A DNA stretch of 64,000 nt from positions 1,426,001 through 1,490,000 of the forward strand of contig JAGGNK010003335.1 of NCBI GenBank assembly GCA_017590115.1, in the 5' to 3' direction. Shown here piece after piece: positions 13,691-26,710 of the stretch (positions are counted from its first letter, which is position 1; each line of letters begins with the position of its first letter). The notes below the pieces were generated by a model. That model did not search any database and was not told the DNA's origin. It saw nothing but the letters and a program-made list of their open reading frames with translations. This DNA is from Montifringilla adamsi. Lineage: Eukaryota; Chordata; Aves; Passeriformes; Passeridae. A program made the position numbers and the translations under genes.

Positions 13691-16301
13691 TTGGCCTCAC
13701 ATTAATTTATCTGGTTTTCTACAGTTACTATTAATAACTAATATTTATTTTGCACACTATTGCAGTAAGCTTCCCATTATGTCTGCCATGAGAAGCAGGG
13801 AATAAAAAACTGGAACTTTAGGATAAACTCAGCAAACAAGTTTCTTGTTACAGCCTTCTGCTACCTCAGAGCAAATTTTGTGAAGTGCACAGGCTGAGCC
13901 TGCTGGAAGTTTGCATGCTTATTAAACATGCTTAACAAAACTCTGGCACAATGTCAGGAAGCAGAGAAAAACTCCTCTTGACCATCTCGAAACAGGATGA
14001 TTATAATTGTGAGAAAGCAGTTACAGAAAAAGAAACATTGGTGAATTTTCTTCCATATCACTAATACCATGCAGGCTGTCAGTTCTTCAGCCCACTGGAG
14101 AGATTTATGGAATCAGTCCACGATCCAGGATATTGAAAGAGGCAGGTTTGTTAGCTAGAAAAGAGAGCCTTACAGAGAATAAAAATAATACACTTTACAA
14201 GAAGGTTTTCATAGAAAACAGATTAACTTCCTGCAGTCCCTTGGTTTTGCCTGGCTGCAGGTTAAAAGTTGAGCATAAAGACAAAAGCAGAGATCAGATA
14301 TATAAGTTAGCCCTTGTAGAACACAACAATGTTATGAAATATTGCTTTAAAACCTGATTTACTTTTACACATGACTTGAAATGCACAATATAATACCAGA
14401 CAAATGCAACTTGAGATGAGGGATTAAATGTGGTTTTATTTGACCACAGAATTCCACTTTTTCAAGCCCTTTTTGCTCTGCTTTGCGTGTGTCTTCCTTT
14501 CAGATCTTACTAATTTTTGCTTTGCTAAGCCATTTTGTCACACTTTTACCACAGCTCTGCTGTGCCTCAGTGCCACACCGAAGTGACAGCTTAAGACTTC
14601 CTCCTCCTGGGTCTGAAATACCCTGTACTTTGTCTCTTCTCTGTCCGGGTTCCCTGATCATTTGTCTGGGTTGAAGGTCTGTCTTTAAAGAACTAATATT
14701 TTGTTGCCGGCAAAATAAAGGGAAGGTGAAAGCAGGGTCAGAGTGTGGATCAGTGTTAAACAAATTGTGAAGGTCACAAAGAATTTTAATCTGACTTGAA
14801 AAAGAGACTTGTATCCAGCAGCACATTTTTGTTTGCGCTCTTCTGAATGGACAATTGTGGCTACTCTGAGAATTTGGTGTAGACTGCATGACTGGTATAA
14901 ATTGAATTAGTCTCGTGACAAGGACATAGTCCCCTTTTTTTCTTATCTGCCTGATGGAAAGCAGAAGAAAGCCCTGCATGACACGTCTTGACCCGTAATG
15001 TCAGTGTGGGCTTTTGTGACAGGCTCTGATTTCTGGCCTCTCATTTGATGAAACCAATTTGGTGGAGGCTACAAAGGAGCTTGCTGAACACTAAATGTAC
15101 TTACAGAAAAGGGTGTCTGTGGGTGAGTAGAGAGGGCTGCCAGCCCCTCCTCATCGTCATTACAGAGCCAGAGTTTCTTTCTGAAAATGGGGCAGAGCCT
15201 TGGGGACACTCACCCCAAACAATGCACTGTGCAGCTCTCTGCAGGCTCACCTTTATTTGTCCTTCTGTCATCACTGAGCCTTCCCTCTCCTCTATTTGCT
15301 TATTTCTTACATTTTTCTTTCCCACTCCTCTGCCTTCCTCTTTTCTTCTTCCATTCCTGTCTTGCCCCACCCTTTGTCCTTTAAACCAGACTGAAACTTC
15401 CCCCCCTTCTCTGTGCTGATGGGGCACCCACAGGAAATCAGGGTAAATGCTGTTTTTCCTCAGCATGAAAACATCCCAGCTTTCTGGTTTCATGTCCATT
15501 TCCCACCCATTCCTGATGCTCTCCTTCCTACCTCCACTGCACTGCTAGAGGGCTGTGAACCTGGAACTATTTATAGTTCATCAAGGGGAAAAGCACTCAA
15601 ATGCAGGCTGGGAAACAGGAAAATGTTACCTGCACTCACAATGCAGATCATTTTTAACCATTTTTTTAACGTGCTTTAAGTACTAGAAAGACTTCTTGAA
15701 TTGCATTGATTGTTGAGGTTTTTTTGTTGTTGGTTTTTAAACAAGGTTAAAAATTCAGTTTTTCCAATTGATACATAATGCAGTGGGATTTTAATGCAGT
15801 AGATTAAGATCTTTTCAGTGTAAATTTAAAAGGCTCACAAGAGAATGATTGTCATGTTTTTCCTGAATATTAACTTCAAATAAGAAGTTGTAATCTGAGC
15901 AGGAGTAACCAAATATTTTTGCAGTCTGTAAACAAATAGAAGCATGCTGATAAAATTACATTTACACCACAGGGTTGTGACTCCAAGGCATGAGATTTGG
16001 CTGCAGGTACTCTGACAATGAATCATGGCATTGTGCCAGCATCACCATCACATTTGAGTGATGTTTGCTCGAAGTTCTGTCATTTGTATGAGGAATTCTG
16101 CTGGTTTTGGTTGGAGAGTCATTTCAGCTCATTCCATAGACCTCTAGAGGAAAGAAACAAAATTGAAAACACCATGTCGTGTAACAAATCCAGCAACATC
16201 TACTTTTCCAAGCACGTGGAGGTTCCATTAGCTGATGCAGATTTGAGAAATGTGTTCTCTTTGTTAACACAATGTATTTTTTTTTCTGTTCTCTTTTTCA
16301 G

Positions 16302-16373
16302 AGATCTGAGCGAAAACCAGATAAAAGGAATCCCTAGAAAGGCCTTTCGAGGAATCATTGATGTGAAGAACTT
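16302..16373 (+). CDS. SLIT3: SLIT3 coding exon, leucine-rich repeat 4 of domain D1 (likely exon 5)
   Basis: This internal exon encodes one leucine-rich repeat of a SLIT protein, a secreted extracellular ligand that signals through ROBO receptors in axon guidance and in vessel and diaphragm development. The first base completes a leucine codon begun in the previous exon. Then come 23 codons, starting [15 protein letters not shown] and ending DVKN, and two bases (tt) of the next leucine codon. The acceptor is a long pyrimidine tract ending in cag at 16299-16301. The donor is gtaagt at 16374-16379. The LxLxxN repeat signature is visible. The residues GIPRKAFRG and DVKN fit SLIT3 better than SLIT2 ([13 protein letters not shown]) or SLIT1. 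The paralog choice rests on remembered family sequences. The exon is only part of the gene: the signal peptide, LRRNT and LRR1-3 lie upstream of the window. Confidence 0.95.
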
Positions 16374-17359
16374 GTAAGTGACAACTTCATTAATATTTGT
16401 GGTGAAAACCTTTCTCCTCTCGTTACATCTGGTTGTTACTCTCAGTTTGAGTACCTTGTGTCCAGCTCTGTGCAGCACCAAAGGGACCCTGGAGGTTTTT
16501 GTCAGGGTTGCTTTGGTCCTCATGCCTGTGAACACACCTGGGGAGGTTTTGAGCTGAGGAAAAAGAACAGACTCAGAGACTTCACCCTTCCTGCAGGACT
16601 GTCCTAGAGCAAGATGTGCATAGGGAAGATTACTGGTAGAGTTTGGGGATGGAGTTGAAATGTTTTGCTTAGTTTAAGTTTTCTGTCCCATCACTTCTGT
16701 CAAAAGTAAATATTACAAACTGTGGCACTCAGGCACAGTGGTTGAGCACAAATATCAGAAAATGAAAACTGCACAAGCTTTGACAGCTTGTATTTAAATT
16801 AAAATAATTTATAAAAGCCTTTTAAGAGAGAAAACAGGGCTGTGGTTTTTGTGCTAATGGAGCCAGACTGTCCTAGCCTTTTGCTGTAAGGTAGCCTGAA
16901 ATGTGTGCAAAGACTTTGAGCTCTGTGTTTCCAGAGCTGCTGGAGGCTCTCACACGTTATGTAACAGAAACCCCTTTTTGTGCACACTCACTGTAACCCA
17001 CCCTTGGCTTTGTTGGAGTCAGCACGGGGCGAACTGAGCAAGGAAACAACAGCTCCTGGCTTGGCAGGCTCGGGATTTCCTGGGACAACCTGCAGCCACT
17101 CTCAGAAGCATTTCAGAGCCATTAGAGTTAGCACTGTGTTACCACACCAGTAGCTGAAAACTGATCTCCACTGTGTTAAATATTGGAAGCACGGCATAAA
17201 CGGTGTGGATTTTTTAAAATTGAGTGGAAGGAACAGCTAAAGGAGATCTGAAAAGAAGCCCTCTTCTACAAACAGTCTTGCAACATAGCCATGCTATTTT
17301 CAGATCTTGCCCCAATGAAATGCTCTCAGGCACTGATGTGATCTCTCGGGCATCCTGAG

Positions 17360-17413
17360 AAGGACCTGGAGTTGGACTTGGTGATCCTGATGGATCCCTT
17401 CCCTTTTATCATG
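17360..17413 (+). repeat. Short CR1 LINE 3'-end fragment, sense
   Basis: The segment 'ggagttggacttggtgatcc' followed by tgatggatcccttcc matches the sense CR1 3' end (normally 'ggttggactcgatgatccttgtgggtcccttccaac'). Only about 50 bp is recognisable, and the terminal ATTCTATGA-type repeat is missing or decayed. Confidence 0.6.
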
Positions 17414-17860
17414 TCATCATGAGTTGTACTTGTATTGTGTGATCTTATAGGAACAATGGATAGTATTTTGTTTCAGAAAATCAACCTTTCTCAGCTGTAA
17501 TTCACTGTTGTTGTCTGACTTCGTTTCAAATAACAGTTTGCATTGAGAGTTTAGGTCACCTCTGACAAGCTGTCACAACCAGAACAGGTGTTTTGATTTA
17601 TGCACCCACTCTCAGTGCAGAAGGATCCAGGGTTTCTCCTTTCCATGAGCTGGTACCAAGGGGTGACTGGCTAGAGTGCTTACAGGAACTGTATAAATGT
17701 TGGAATTTCAAGCTTTAACAAAAACTTTTATCTGTTAGTTAGGCAGTAACTAAGTTTTTAAGTTTTTTTGAGTTTTAGAAGTTTTTGAGTTGTAGAAGAC
17801 ACAGTATCAGAAGTACTTCCCTGTAGCTACAATTTCTGACTTCTGTGAGGACTGAAGTTA

Positions 17861-17930
17861 TCACAGAGTCATAAAATAATTCTTGTTTGGAGTGTTCCTC
17901 CAGTCCAGCTTCCAGCTCAGCAGGAGCACA
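17861..17930 (-). repeat. Possible degenerate CR1 end, antisense
   Basis: The + strand begins tcacagagtcataaaataat, followed by a TTTGGAG segment and ccagtccagcttcc. This is similar in order to the reverse complement of a CR1 3' end (tcacagaatcatagaat, then a ggttgga block, then ccagtccaacc). Divergence is high and the match is short, so this is tentative. Confidence 0.4.
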
Positions 17931-18625
17931 AAGCTTGGTACTCTAACAGATTGCTGTTGTGAGCCATGAGTACTGATTATTTAGATCAACAGCAGGAGAA
18001 GCAGACTTTTCACTCACATGTAGACGTTCTTTCTTGGTAAGAAATGTACAAATCCTGTGCCCAGGGTGGTCCATGGCACTGTTGCTTCCAGACACAGATG
18101 AGTGGCATGAGACTTGCTGAGAAAACCACGGCACAGTCTTGAGCCAACTTGCTGCTGGAGTTACATTAAAATTTCTCCAGCAGAAGCTCTAAGGGTGTGA
18201 TGCAAGCTGAACCGAGTTAATAGTTAAAGCTCTTTAAGCAGCGAGCTCAAACATGCTGATTCCCATTTTCAGCCTGTGTTTGGCAGCCAGGTCTCTCCCT
18301 TCTGGGTCCCAGCAGTGACCATGGCAGTGAGCAGGGGTGTTTGCTGCCTGAGCAGGAGAATGAGCCTGTGCCTCGGGGTGCCAGCACCTGCTGGTGACTG
18401 TGACACAAAGGTGCTGATGGCACAGCAGCAGGGTGGGCTGTTTCTATGGTTATCACTTTGCAGATTTCTTGTGCTGCCTCAGTGTTCTTCCACTTTATAA
18501 AGCATGTTTGGAGAATTTTGGGTACAAGAAATAAAGGTACAAATTGTCACATACTCCCCAGCCCTTTCCAATTTATATTTAGAATTTGTATAGGGAAAGG
18601 CTGACATGCAATGGCCTCTATTTTC

Positions 18626-18809
18626 ATGGCTTGACCTTTAACATGGCGTCACATTCTTCCAGGTACTTCCAAAAGTGTCCCAATGTCATAGCAAAAAAAA
18701 AAAAAAAAACCCAAAAAATGGCTTGACCTTTAACATGGCCTCACATTCTTCCAGGTTCTTCCAAAAGTGTCCCAATGTCATAGCAAACAAAAAAAAAAAA
18801 ACAAAAACA
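18626..18809 (+). repeat. 92-bp tandem duplication, each copy ending in an A-rich tail
   Basis: Two head-to-tail copies begin with atggcttgacctttaacatg at 18626 and at 18718. The 67-bp non-A part (18626-18692 and 18718-18784) differs by only two bases. In copy 1 an A17 run and acccaaaaaa follow. In copy 2 the tail expands into a long A-rich tract with C interruptions. The high identity suggests a recent duplication, probably helped by the A tracts. Its unit is not a repeat family I recognise. Confidence 0.9.
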
Positions 18810-18847
18810 AAACAAAACAAAAAAAACAACAACAACAAAAAAAACAA
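18784..18847 (+). repeat. A-rich (CAAA)/(CAA) low-complexity tract
   Basis: This is an almost pure A/C tract (A12, then CAAAA-type and CAA repeats) that follows the second copy of the 92-bp duplication and runs beyond it. It is likely polymorphic in length. Confidence 0.9.
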
Positions 18848-20149
18848 CTCTGGAGATATTATAATAGGGACACAGCAAGTGCTAGACCAGATGAAAGTCT
18901 CCAGATTAATGATGTCTCTAACAGCAGCTTGGAAAGCTTCCCTCAGGACAAAATGCAGAGTTGATGCAATAGACTGAGCCAGGGCATGAATTCCTTTTGG
19001 ACACCAGCTCTGAAACACACAGCCTGAGGGCTCAGTATAAATTACAGTGGGTGCCATTTGGAAACCCTGTGAGAATTACCCTGTCCCAGCATGGCCATGG
19101 CAGTGAGGGACACAGAGTCACAGGTTGTCTCCAGCTGGAGCAGACTGGTGTAAAAAAAGTCTTCTTCCAAAGGCAAAGGTGCTGCTGCATATGTGAAGCA
19201 AAGAGAGTCTTTGGTGGTGTCCCTCAAGCACCAGGGCTGCAGAGCTGGCTTGATACAGGAAAAAAAATATTTGAAAAATTGTTGAAATTATAGGGGTGTG
19301 GGGGGGTTAATGTTACAAAAAGCATTGATCCAAGATGTTTTTCACTGTGTCTTTCTTTTTAAACGATAGAAGATTTCTATCTTTTATCTTTCTCTTAGCA
19401 GAACAGTGAGCCCTGGAAAATGGGCTTGGATTAGGGCTGTGGTAGAGAATTTTAAATGTCAGGGAGACCAGTGTTTTTGCACAAGACAAAGCCAAAGCAG
19501 AGGCTGGAGTTTTTCAAACTCCTAAGTGGGGGAAGTTTCAGTGTATAAATTATTTTCATATTAAGTGTTTTCTGCTGTTTGAGTACAAAAATCAAAGAAT
19601 CTGCACACAAATAAATTAATGGGTCTATTTGTAACTGAAATGTAGAAATAATTACACAGCTTTTAGAAAGTTTCACGAGCACATAATGTCCATTACCAGT
19701 AGTGAATTTATTTGGGAATTTGGCATAAACTGACACTTTGAACACATTGTGGAGTAGATGCATGAACTCTGCTCAGTGGCCCTAAGAGCTGAACAGGAGA
19801 GGGCAAGAGAGGGCCAGCCTGCAGAGCACACCTGTATTCAATTTCTGTTACTTATTACTCAGAGAACAGGAAATGTTTCTTGCAGGCATCTAGCCCCAAG
19901 TAAGCACATTTATTTCAAGAATTACAGTATATGGGTTTGGGTCTCATTCAGCTTTGGGCTAACTCAGCGCTGTCAGCCATGGCCTTCCATCATAAAAATA
20001 TATAGAGCTGCTTCTTGGATTTCTGCACGTTTCCCCTGCTCCTATCACATCTTGGCATGCAGGGGAGTGTTCCTCTGCTGAGGCATTCCTGCAGTTGCTC
20101 AGCCCACCTCACTGAGGGCAGCCGGGATCCCAGTACAGGGATATACAGA

Positions 20150-20348
20150 GCTTGGTGTTAGGAAGAAAATCCTCCCTGGGCAGGCCCTGCAGCTCTGCAG
20201 GCTGTCCCTGGATCCCTGGAGGTGTTCCAGGCCAGGTTGGACAGGGCTTGGAGCATCCTGGGATTGTGGAAGGTGTCCCTGCCCATGGCAGGGGGTGCAA
20301 CAAGACAATCTTTGTGATCCTTTCCACCCCAAACCATTCAATGACCCT
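20150..20348 (+). repeat. CR1 LINE 3'-end, sense
   Basis: The copy contains a diverged ttaggaagaaaatcctccc block, then 'ccctggaggtgttccaggcc', aggttggacagggcttggag, the 'cctgcccatggcaggggg' block and a final accattcaatga resembling the CR1 terminal motif. This order is the standard avian CR1 3' untranslated end. It is 5' truncated, as usual for LINE insertions. No reverse transcriptase reading frame remains. Confidence 0.93.
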
Positions 20349-23300
20349 ACAAACATCTCCCAGCCAAGGCATGGAAAACAGAAATCCGTGTGCCGTGTGG
20401 GTGCAGGGAAGAATGCCAGGGCAGAGGGGAAGCCACCCTGAGCAAGAAGCCACCGTGTGGGAACACCACTCGGAGCTAGAGCCACACAGAACAGCACAGG
20501 CACTGCTTTTTCCATCAAGGTTTGCTGCAGCTTCTTGTTCTTGTTTCACTGGAATTCAGTTCCATCCATATTCAGCTTCTGCTTTTTATATCTCATAGGC
20601 TTTGGCTGTAAGATTCTGTAGAACTGGGATTCAGGAAGAAAAAAAAAAAGTTGACAGGTTCATGTGTCGTGATAATACAGGCTCACAGCATTTCTGTCTG
20701 AATACTTCTCAGCCTCACCTGAGATATAGCTCCTATCACTGCGCCTGCAAGAGGCTCTCCCTGCATCCTGGGACCACTTAGCAAATTGTGGGTAATGTCC
20801 TCCTTGATAGCCCTAAAGGTTCTTGTGGAGGAAGAAATGAAGCATTTAGATTTGTGTGTTTAAAAATACAGAAATACATCAGCACATGTGTAACGTTTAA
20901 CACTTCTGCAAGTCAGTGCACATTTATTTTCCTAGTGGTTAAATTACCTCTGCAGTGTGGAAAATCAGAGCTCTGTGAGTACTGTAAAATATTGTTGTAC
21001 CTATTAGTTTCAGTTCCTTATTTGTTAAATGGCTTTTCCTGGAAAATTCTGTTACTTTTTCTGCATGCATCCACTATTAGCATCAATCCATGGGACTTTT
21101 ACAAAAATTAAACATCTCAATTGCACATTCAGGTTTTGGAAAAAGCTGAACTTGCTCTTTACATTGAGAGGTATTTTTGCATTCACCTACACAAAATATT
21201 AAAATGTTCCTATGTAATTTTTTAAACCATCACAGCCAGCTCTGCAGAGTATATTTGTAGCTCCTGCCATTCAGCCATAGGAAAAATTAAACATACCTGT
21301 CAAGTTAAACTAATGAATAAACTAATGAATGAAGGAAATAATGGTTGATTTGTGTGTAGCCATTTCACTAGAAGAAAGCAAGTGATTGTGAGTTATTTGC
21401 CGTACATAAATATGCAGTAGATCTTAATGAAATGTTACACTACAAAACATAACTCCTTTAGTGTGGGTTCTCCAGGGAAGCTATTATCCAGAGCCTCTGA
21501 AATTCCTGGCCGTAGTTTCTTGACATTTGTGTACAGTATTCAGTGTTTCTCTTGCTGTTTGCAGTAAAATAAAACTAAAGGAGGAAGATAAACAGTTGGC
21601 CAGATTTTCCATTCGTTTGGTGTGAGATCTGGAATAAGCCTTCTGAAGCCAGTGGTTGGACTCAAATAAAAGCAAAGAAATGCCTAGAGGAGAACTGATT
21701 ATCATGTGTTGGGTTATATATTTGCTTTTGTGTCTCCCAATGGACTGAACAATATGTATCTATATTTGATGGTGTGCATTAAAAGCTCAGTATATTTTAA
21801 ATAAGAATACATGAAAATTTAAGGAAAGGATATATTTCTATTATGGAACAGATTTCAGGTTGTTTTGACAAAGCACTGGCTAAACAGGTCAAAGGCATGG
21901 AAAGAGCTATTTTGAATACTCATTGGAGATAAGCCTTTTGCACTCTTTAGGGGGCAAAAAGATCACATTACTTCAACTCTATAAATTTGTAAATAATTTT
22001 CCTCCTCCTTGTCCATAAATTCACACTGCACTCAATGTATTCCAACAGTGTATTCCTTCCTGCCTCCTGTAATTGGACTTCATTGTGATAGTGACCATAA
22101 TGAATTCAAGAGAGATCTCTGTGGCCATCACATTTGCTTTCCTAGAAATGTCATTGTCATGCAGCATTATTATAACAATAAAATAACAAGTTCCCAACTC
22201 ACCACCTTCTATGGAGAAACACCACCTGCAGCGTCAGTTAATTTTATGAATACATTAGTTTGAGCTTTTGCCATCTGTTCTACCCTTTATAAGAAATGCA
22301 AGAAGCATATATTTCACAATTAACTCGTTAAAAGGATATGATTGATTGGAATGCACACACATGTTCCCTGCACCATGGTTAAGGTGAGATGTGCAGAACC
22401 AACCAAGAACTCAGAGTCGTAGCAGAGGACATTTTGTGAGACAGAAGTGCTTCTCTCTTGACATCCTCACCATGCACACAGGACCAGCACATCAAGTGAC
22501 ACAGAGGGGTGACACTGGTTGCTTCATTGCTCTCTTGAGAGCCGTGGCCCAGCCCTGCAGGGGCTCCCTCGTGGTTCTGCTCAGGGAGCTGCTGCTTTCC
22601 TGCCTGAGGGCACTGGGTGTACAGTAACCCTTGGCCTGTCTTTCTATTCTATTCTGTTTGGAATCACTGACCTCTAAAATCTACCTGCCCGATCTTTCTA
22701 AATGGCTTCCCTTGTCTGTCTTATGGTGATGATAAGAGAAAAAAAGCAAGAAAGCTGAAACGGTGTGCAGGCTGGCTTTGGACAGGCAGGAATGTGTAGG
22801 GAGGAATTGTGGGTTTTGTGTCCCAGCTGGAGGTGCTTTCCTGTTCGCTCTGGTTCCACCAGGAATGTCAGAGCTGCTGCAGCCCCAGCCAAGGGAAAGC
22901 CTGCTAGGAACACGGAGATGAAAACTTGAAATTTAGTTCAGAAACTGAATTCTTTTAATCACAGTTTTTTCTCTGCCTCCAGTGAATCAGCAGAGGTTTC
23001 TTTCTCTCTGTGCTGCATTGGAGAGGTGATGTGTTCATCATCAGCATCTTCCTGATGGTCTGTGGGAGCACAGGATCCTGGGCACAGGGTCTGTGCCCAA
23101 CCTGAGTCCTGTCCTTGGGTCCCTTCTCTTGCAGAAGAGTTTTGTGCAGGATGGCTGAGGGTGAGAAAGGGGTCTGGAATAAAAAGTTCATTCTTCATTT
23201 TTCTGGAATATGCTGCACAGAGGCAGTGTCTTCTGAGTAACTGTGCTGAATGATGGTGCTCTCTGGCAGTTTATTGGAATTCCCATAAAATACCGGGGGG

Positions 23301-23550
23301 TTTAAGTGTTTTTACAGCCCTGAAACTTCTGTGTGTCTCTTTTGACATCATAAGGAATAGTCATTATTCAGAATTACCTTCTTGAGAAGAAAGTTTCATA
23401 GGATTTTTGCAACGTGCACTGAGGCTAAGAGATACCAGTTCAGCAGTGATGTTGCTAGTGAGTGAGCCAGTTTCAGTCTTGATGGTGCATTTGTGTAAAT
23501 GCTTGACATTAGTGTTATTTCAGCCCTTCGGGGATGTTTTAGACCGACAT

Positions 23551-23830
23551 GAAGTGACAGGACAGTGAGGAATGGCTTTAAACTGACAGAGAGCAGGTTT
23601 AGGTTGGATATTAGGAAGAAGTTCTTCCCTGTAAGGGTGCTGAGACCTGGCACAGGTTCCCAGAGAAGCTGTGGCTGCTCCTGGATCCCTGGAAGTGTCC
23701 AAGGCCAGGTTGGACAGGGCTTGGAGCAGCCTGGGACAGTGGAAGGTGTTCCTGCCCATGGCAGGGGTGGAATGAGATGAGCTTTAGTCCCTTCCCACCC
23801 AAACTGTGCTATGATTCTGTGATCCTGTGG
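23551..23830 (+). repeat. CR1 LINE 3'-end, sense, the longest copy in the window
   Basis: The copy runs from gaagtgacaggacagtgagg through ggttggatattaggaagaag, ttcttccctgtaagggtgct, ccaggttggacagggcttgg and 'cctgcccatggcagg' to a terminal atgattctgtgatcctgtgg. It keeps the canonical order and the short terminal repeat at its 3' end. The copy is in the same orientation as SLIT3. Open frames across it on the minus strand are repeat-derived. Confidence 0.95.
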
Positions 23831-26629
23831 TTCATGTGGTCCTCTGAAGGGTTTGGTCCTGGTCTGCAGGACATTCCTGTGTTTTAGGACAGGAGCTGTT
23901 AATAGGAATGCTGCTGCTTGCATCATTCCCCAACAGCCTGGGATGGTCCCATGTGCCTCAGGGAGCAGTGGAACAGACATGTGCAGACTAACACCCTGCA
24001 AAGTCTGCAGCACACCTGATAAACACTGGACATCCCAAAACCACTCCATAAGTGTTTAAACCTGTGCCATATTTGGTAGTGTGATCAGTCCCTACTTGTA
24101 TTTTTTAAACACATTTGCGTTTATGTAATCCCCTTTCTCTTGCCCCTTGCTAATAAATGAAACACCAGGTGGACAAACCAGCACAGCACAATCTTAAATC
24201 GGTTGAATGTGCTAAACTGTGACTTGGACTTCATGTGAGATTGATTGCACAGATTGAAAATGCGCTGCTGATTTATTTTTTTCTATTTTTTAAAGGAAAA
24301 CATCTGCTATAAGTAGGGTGGATGTCTGCTCTGTTCTCTTGTCCACTTGCATTTCAGGAAGTGTTTGTTTTCATGGATGTCTGTAGTTGTGGGCTCAACT
24401 GGCCACAAGGGACCTGTCACTGACAACTTATTAAAAGCTGAACCATCACTCCTGAGGAACAGATTTCCTCACTATAAAGGTTGCTTTCCCCTGAGTAAAA
24501 TGTCAGATAAATAAAAAGCTGAAATATCTCTTAAGTGTGTTCTACTTATAAAATAGAAGTGCATAAGCCAGTAATAGTAGTAGTGGAGGATGTATGTTTG
24601 GTGGCATTTAATATTTTTTAAATTTTCATTTTACTGAACTAATCAGAGCTGACTACCTCCATAATAAGGTTTTTCATAATTCTGATTTACCCAATTCCTG
24701 TATCCTGGATATTCACTTCAGTATATATTGGTTTTAGTATTAATTTTTGGACAAACCACAGATTTTTTAATGTTTCTTGAAGAAGTAAAACAAACATCAA
24801 TACCAATTGTTTTCTCCTTTTCTGGAAATGTATTTCAAGCATTATTGAAAGCCTGCACTTTAATTGTTTATACGGTAAAGTCCTAATGCTGATGACAAGA
24901 AAGATGAAGTATCCTACACAGGCCTAAGTCATCCTTTGCATCTACTTCGAATTCTGTTCTGATCTTCCCTGTGCTTTATATCTTGCATAATTTATTGCCT
25001 TCTCCAGCCTGGGAGGGGCTCCTTGTGCAGCCATCAGCAATGAGCCCTGTTAGTGTTCATCAGTGGGGCTTGAGGAGTGACATGGATGTGCTGTGTCCCA
25101 TCAGGAACACAACACAACTGGCACAGGGATGGAATCCTTTGCACAGCAGACTGAAAAAGTCCAGCCTTTGTGTGTCAGAACCTCAGGCTTGATGGTCACT
25201 TTTACAGTTTCTCTTTGATTAGGTAAAATCCAGGAGTCTAGAGGTTTAAATTGTATATAACTCACTTACCTAAATGGGACATTGGTGGAATATTTTGAAC
25301 AAGATCATAAACTCTGGGTCCAGAGTTTGATAAAAGAAAACCTCATCCCTAATCCTGAATGGGACCCATTATCTGGGGTTTGAAATCTGCTACAAAAAGT
25401 CTGGGTGACTATTGCTATTTCCAGAGATTACTTATCTGCTTACTTATTTCGCTGAGGTCTGCTCACTGCTTTCTGGGCTGCTTTTTCTTTTATCCTAATG
25501 AAGCACAGATACATTTTGATGCAGCACCCATTGCTGAAGCACTGCCTTTGTATGAAGAATAATGAATAGCAGATTTGGCTCTTTTCTGTTTTAATAGACT
25601 TACAAGAGTCTCTCTGACAGAAACAAACTCCAGAAAATACCTTGATTTAAAAACGGGCTATGTGGTATCTTACTGTCCTTTTGATATAAAACTTGATTAA
25701 AATGGAATGTGACATCAGTTGAAGAAGTATGAAAATCAAATTTTCTTTATTACGTACGTGTTTAGGCTAACCTATGCCTACAGTTTATCTTTGTATAATT
25801 TATGCTGACTTTGTGCCATGCCTTAATTTTGAATACATTTGTTGAAGATTTCCTGTAGCATTCATCTATGATTGTCAAAAGGAAGTTTTATTCTAAAAAA
25901 AGAGATAGTACTGGTTTAAATTATGAATCTAAATAGCTTCATAACCAGAGTGAACTCTGAATTTACATCATTTTTATGATAGCCACACCATTCCAGGTTT
26001 ATTGATTTTGTCATTTGCTTCATTACATTTAATGCAAACCTTTTGTATGAAATTATTCTGGTGCTGTGCTGGCCACGGAGGGGTCAGCATGTGCAGTCTC
26101 TAGCCAAAACAGCACAGCAATATCATTTTAGTGCAGACTCCATGGAGAAAGGGGGGTTGTAAACACTGTCCACCAGCAGAACAAAGTTTGCCTTTTCCAC
26201 TTGACCTTCCCAGCTGGATGAAGTTAAAACCGCAGCTTGAGTTGTCTTTTTTCCACTCTTTTGTCTCCCCCTGTGTTTGGCTTCAGCTCTTTGGTCACTG
26301 TGACAAATGGCTGTTACTGGCCAGAAAAAGGAGTTTGGGGGTGGGTTTGGGCAGAGCCTGCTGGGTCCCTGGAGGTGCCAGGCTGTGCTGGGAACGCCTG
26401 GCAGCGCCAGTTCCGTGCCCACGGAGATCTCCCAAAGGAGATGGTGTGCCGGAGTGCTGATCTCCTGCTCAGAAGCTGTTCTCAAGAGCCGCTTGCTTCT
26501 TGCCTTTCAAGGCAGAGACACTGGGATTCTGGGGTCTCCAGCTGTTTTTCCATTTTGCTGGGATTCAGTTCTGATACTTGGTTTTGTGAACACGTGACAA
26601 TGTGCCTGGATTTGATGTGCTTTTTAAGG

Positions 26630-26710
26630 GGTCCCTGCCCATGGCAGGGGAGATGGATCTCGGTGATCTCTAAGGTCCCTTCCAACCCAAGACTTTGTCT
26701 GAGTGTATGA
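26630..26710 (+). repeat. CR1 LINE 3'-end fragment, sense
   Basis: The segment ggtccctgcccatggcaggg followed by ctctaaggtcccttccaacc is the last ~80 bp of an avian CR1. The rest of the element is absent upstream. Confidence 0.85.

Larger units (their letters stand above)
1..16301 (+). other. SLIT3: Intron upstream of the LRR4 exon (partial, 3' part)
   Basis: This is non-coding DNA before the first recognised exon; the preceding exon (LRR3) was not seen here, so the intron is probably longer than 16.3 kb. It is mostly unique AT-rich sequence. It holds a T tract at its left end, an ATT microsatellite near 0.37 kb, an antisense CR1 fragment near 2.65 kb, T/G-rich low-complexity tracts near 2.8 and 9.6 kb, T tracts near 13.6 kb, and a candidate conserved block at 3.33-3.70 kb. 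Open reading frames here, up to 185 codons at 3966-4523, show no recognisable domain and are treated as chance. Confidence 0.85.

Noticed and set aside
23396..24049. 217-codon minus-strand open reading frame, the longest in the window
   Set aside because: It runs through the antisense of a CR1 element (23.55-23.83 kb), has no recognisable domain, and has no visible splice or promoter context.
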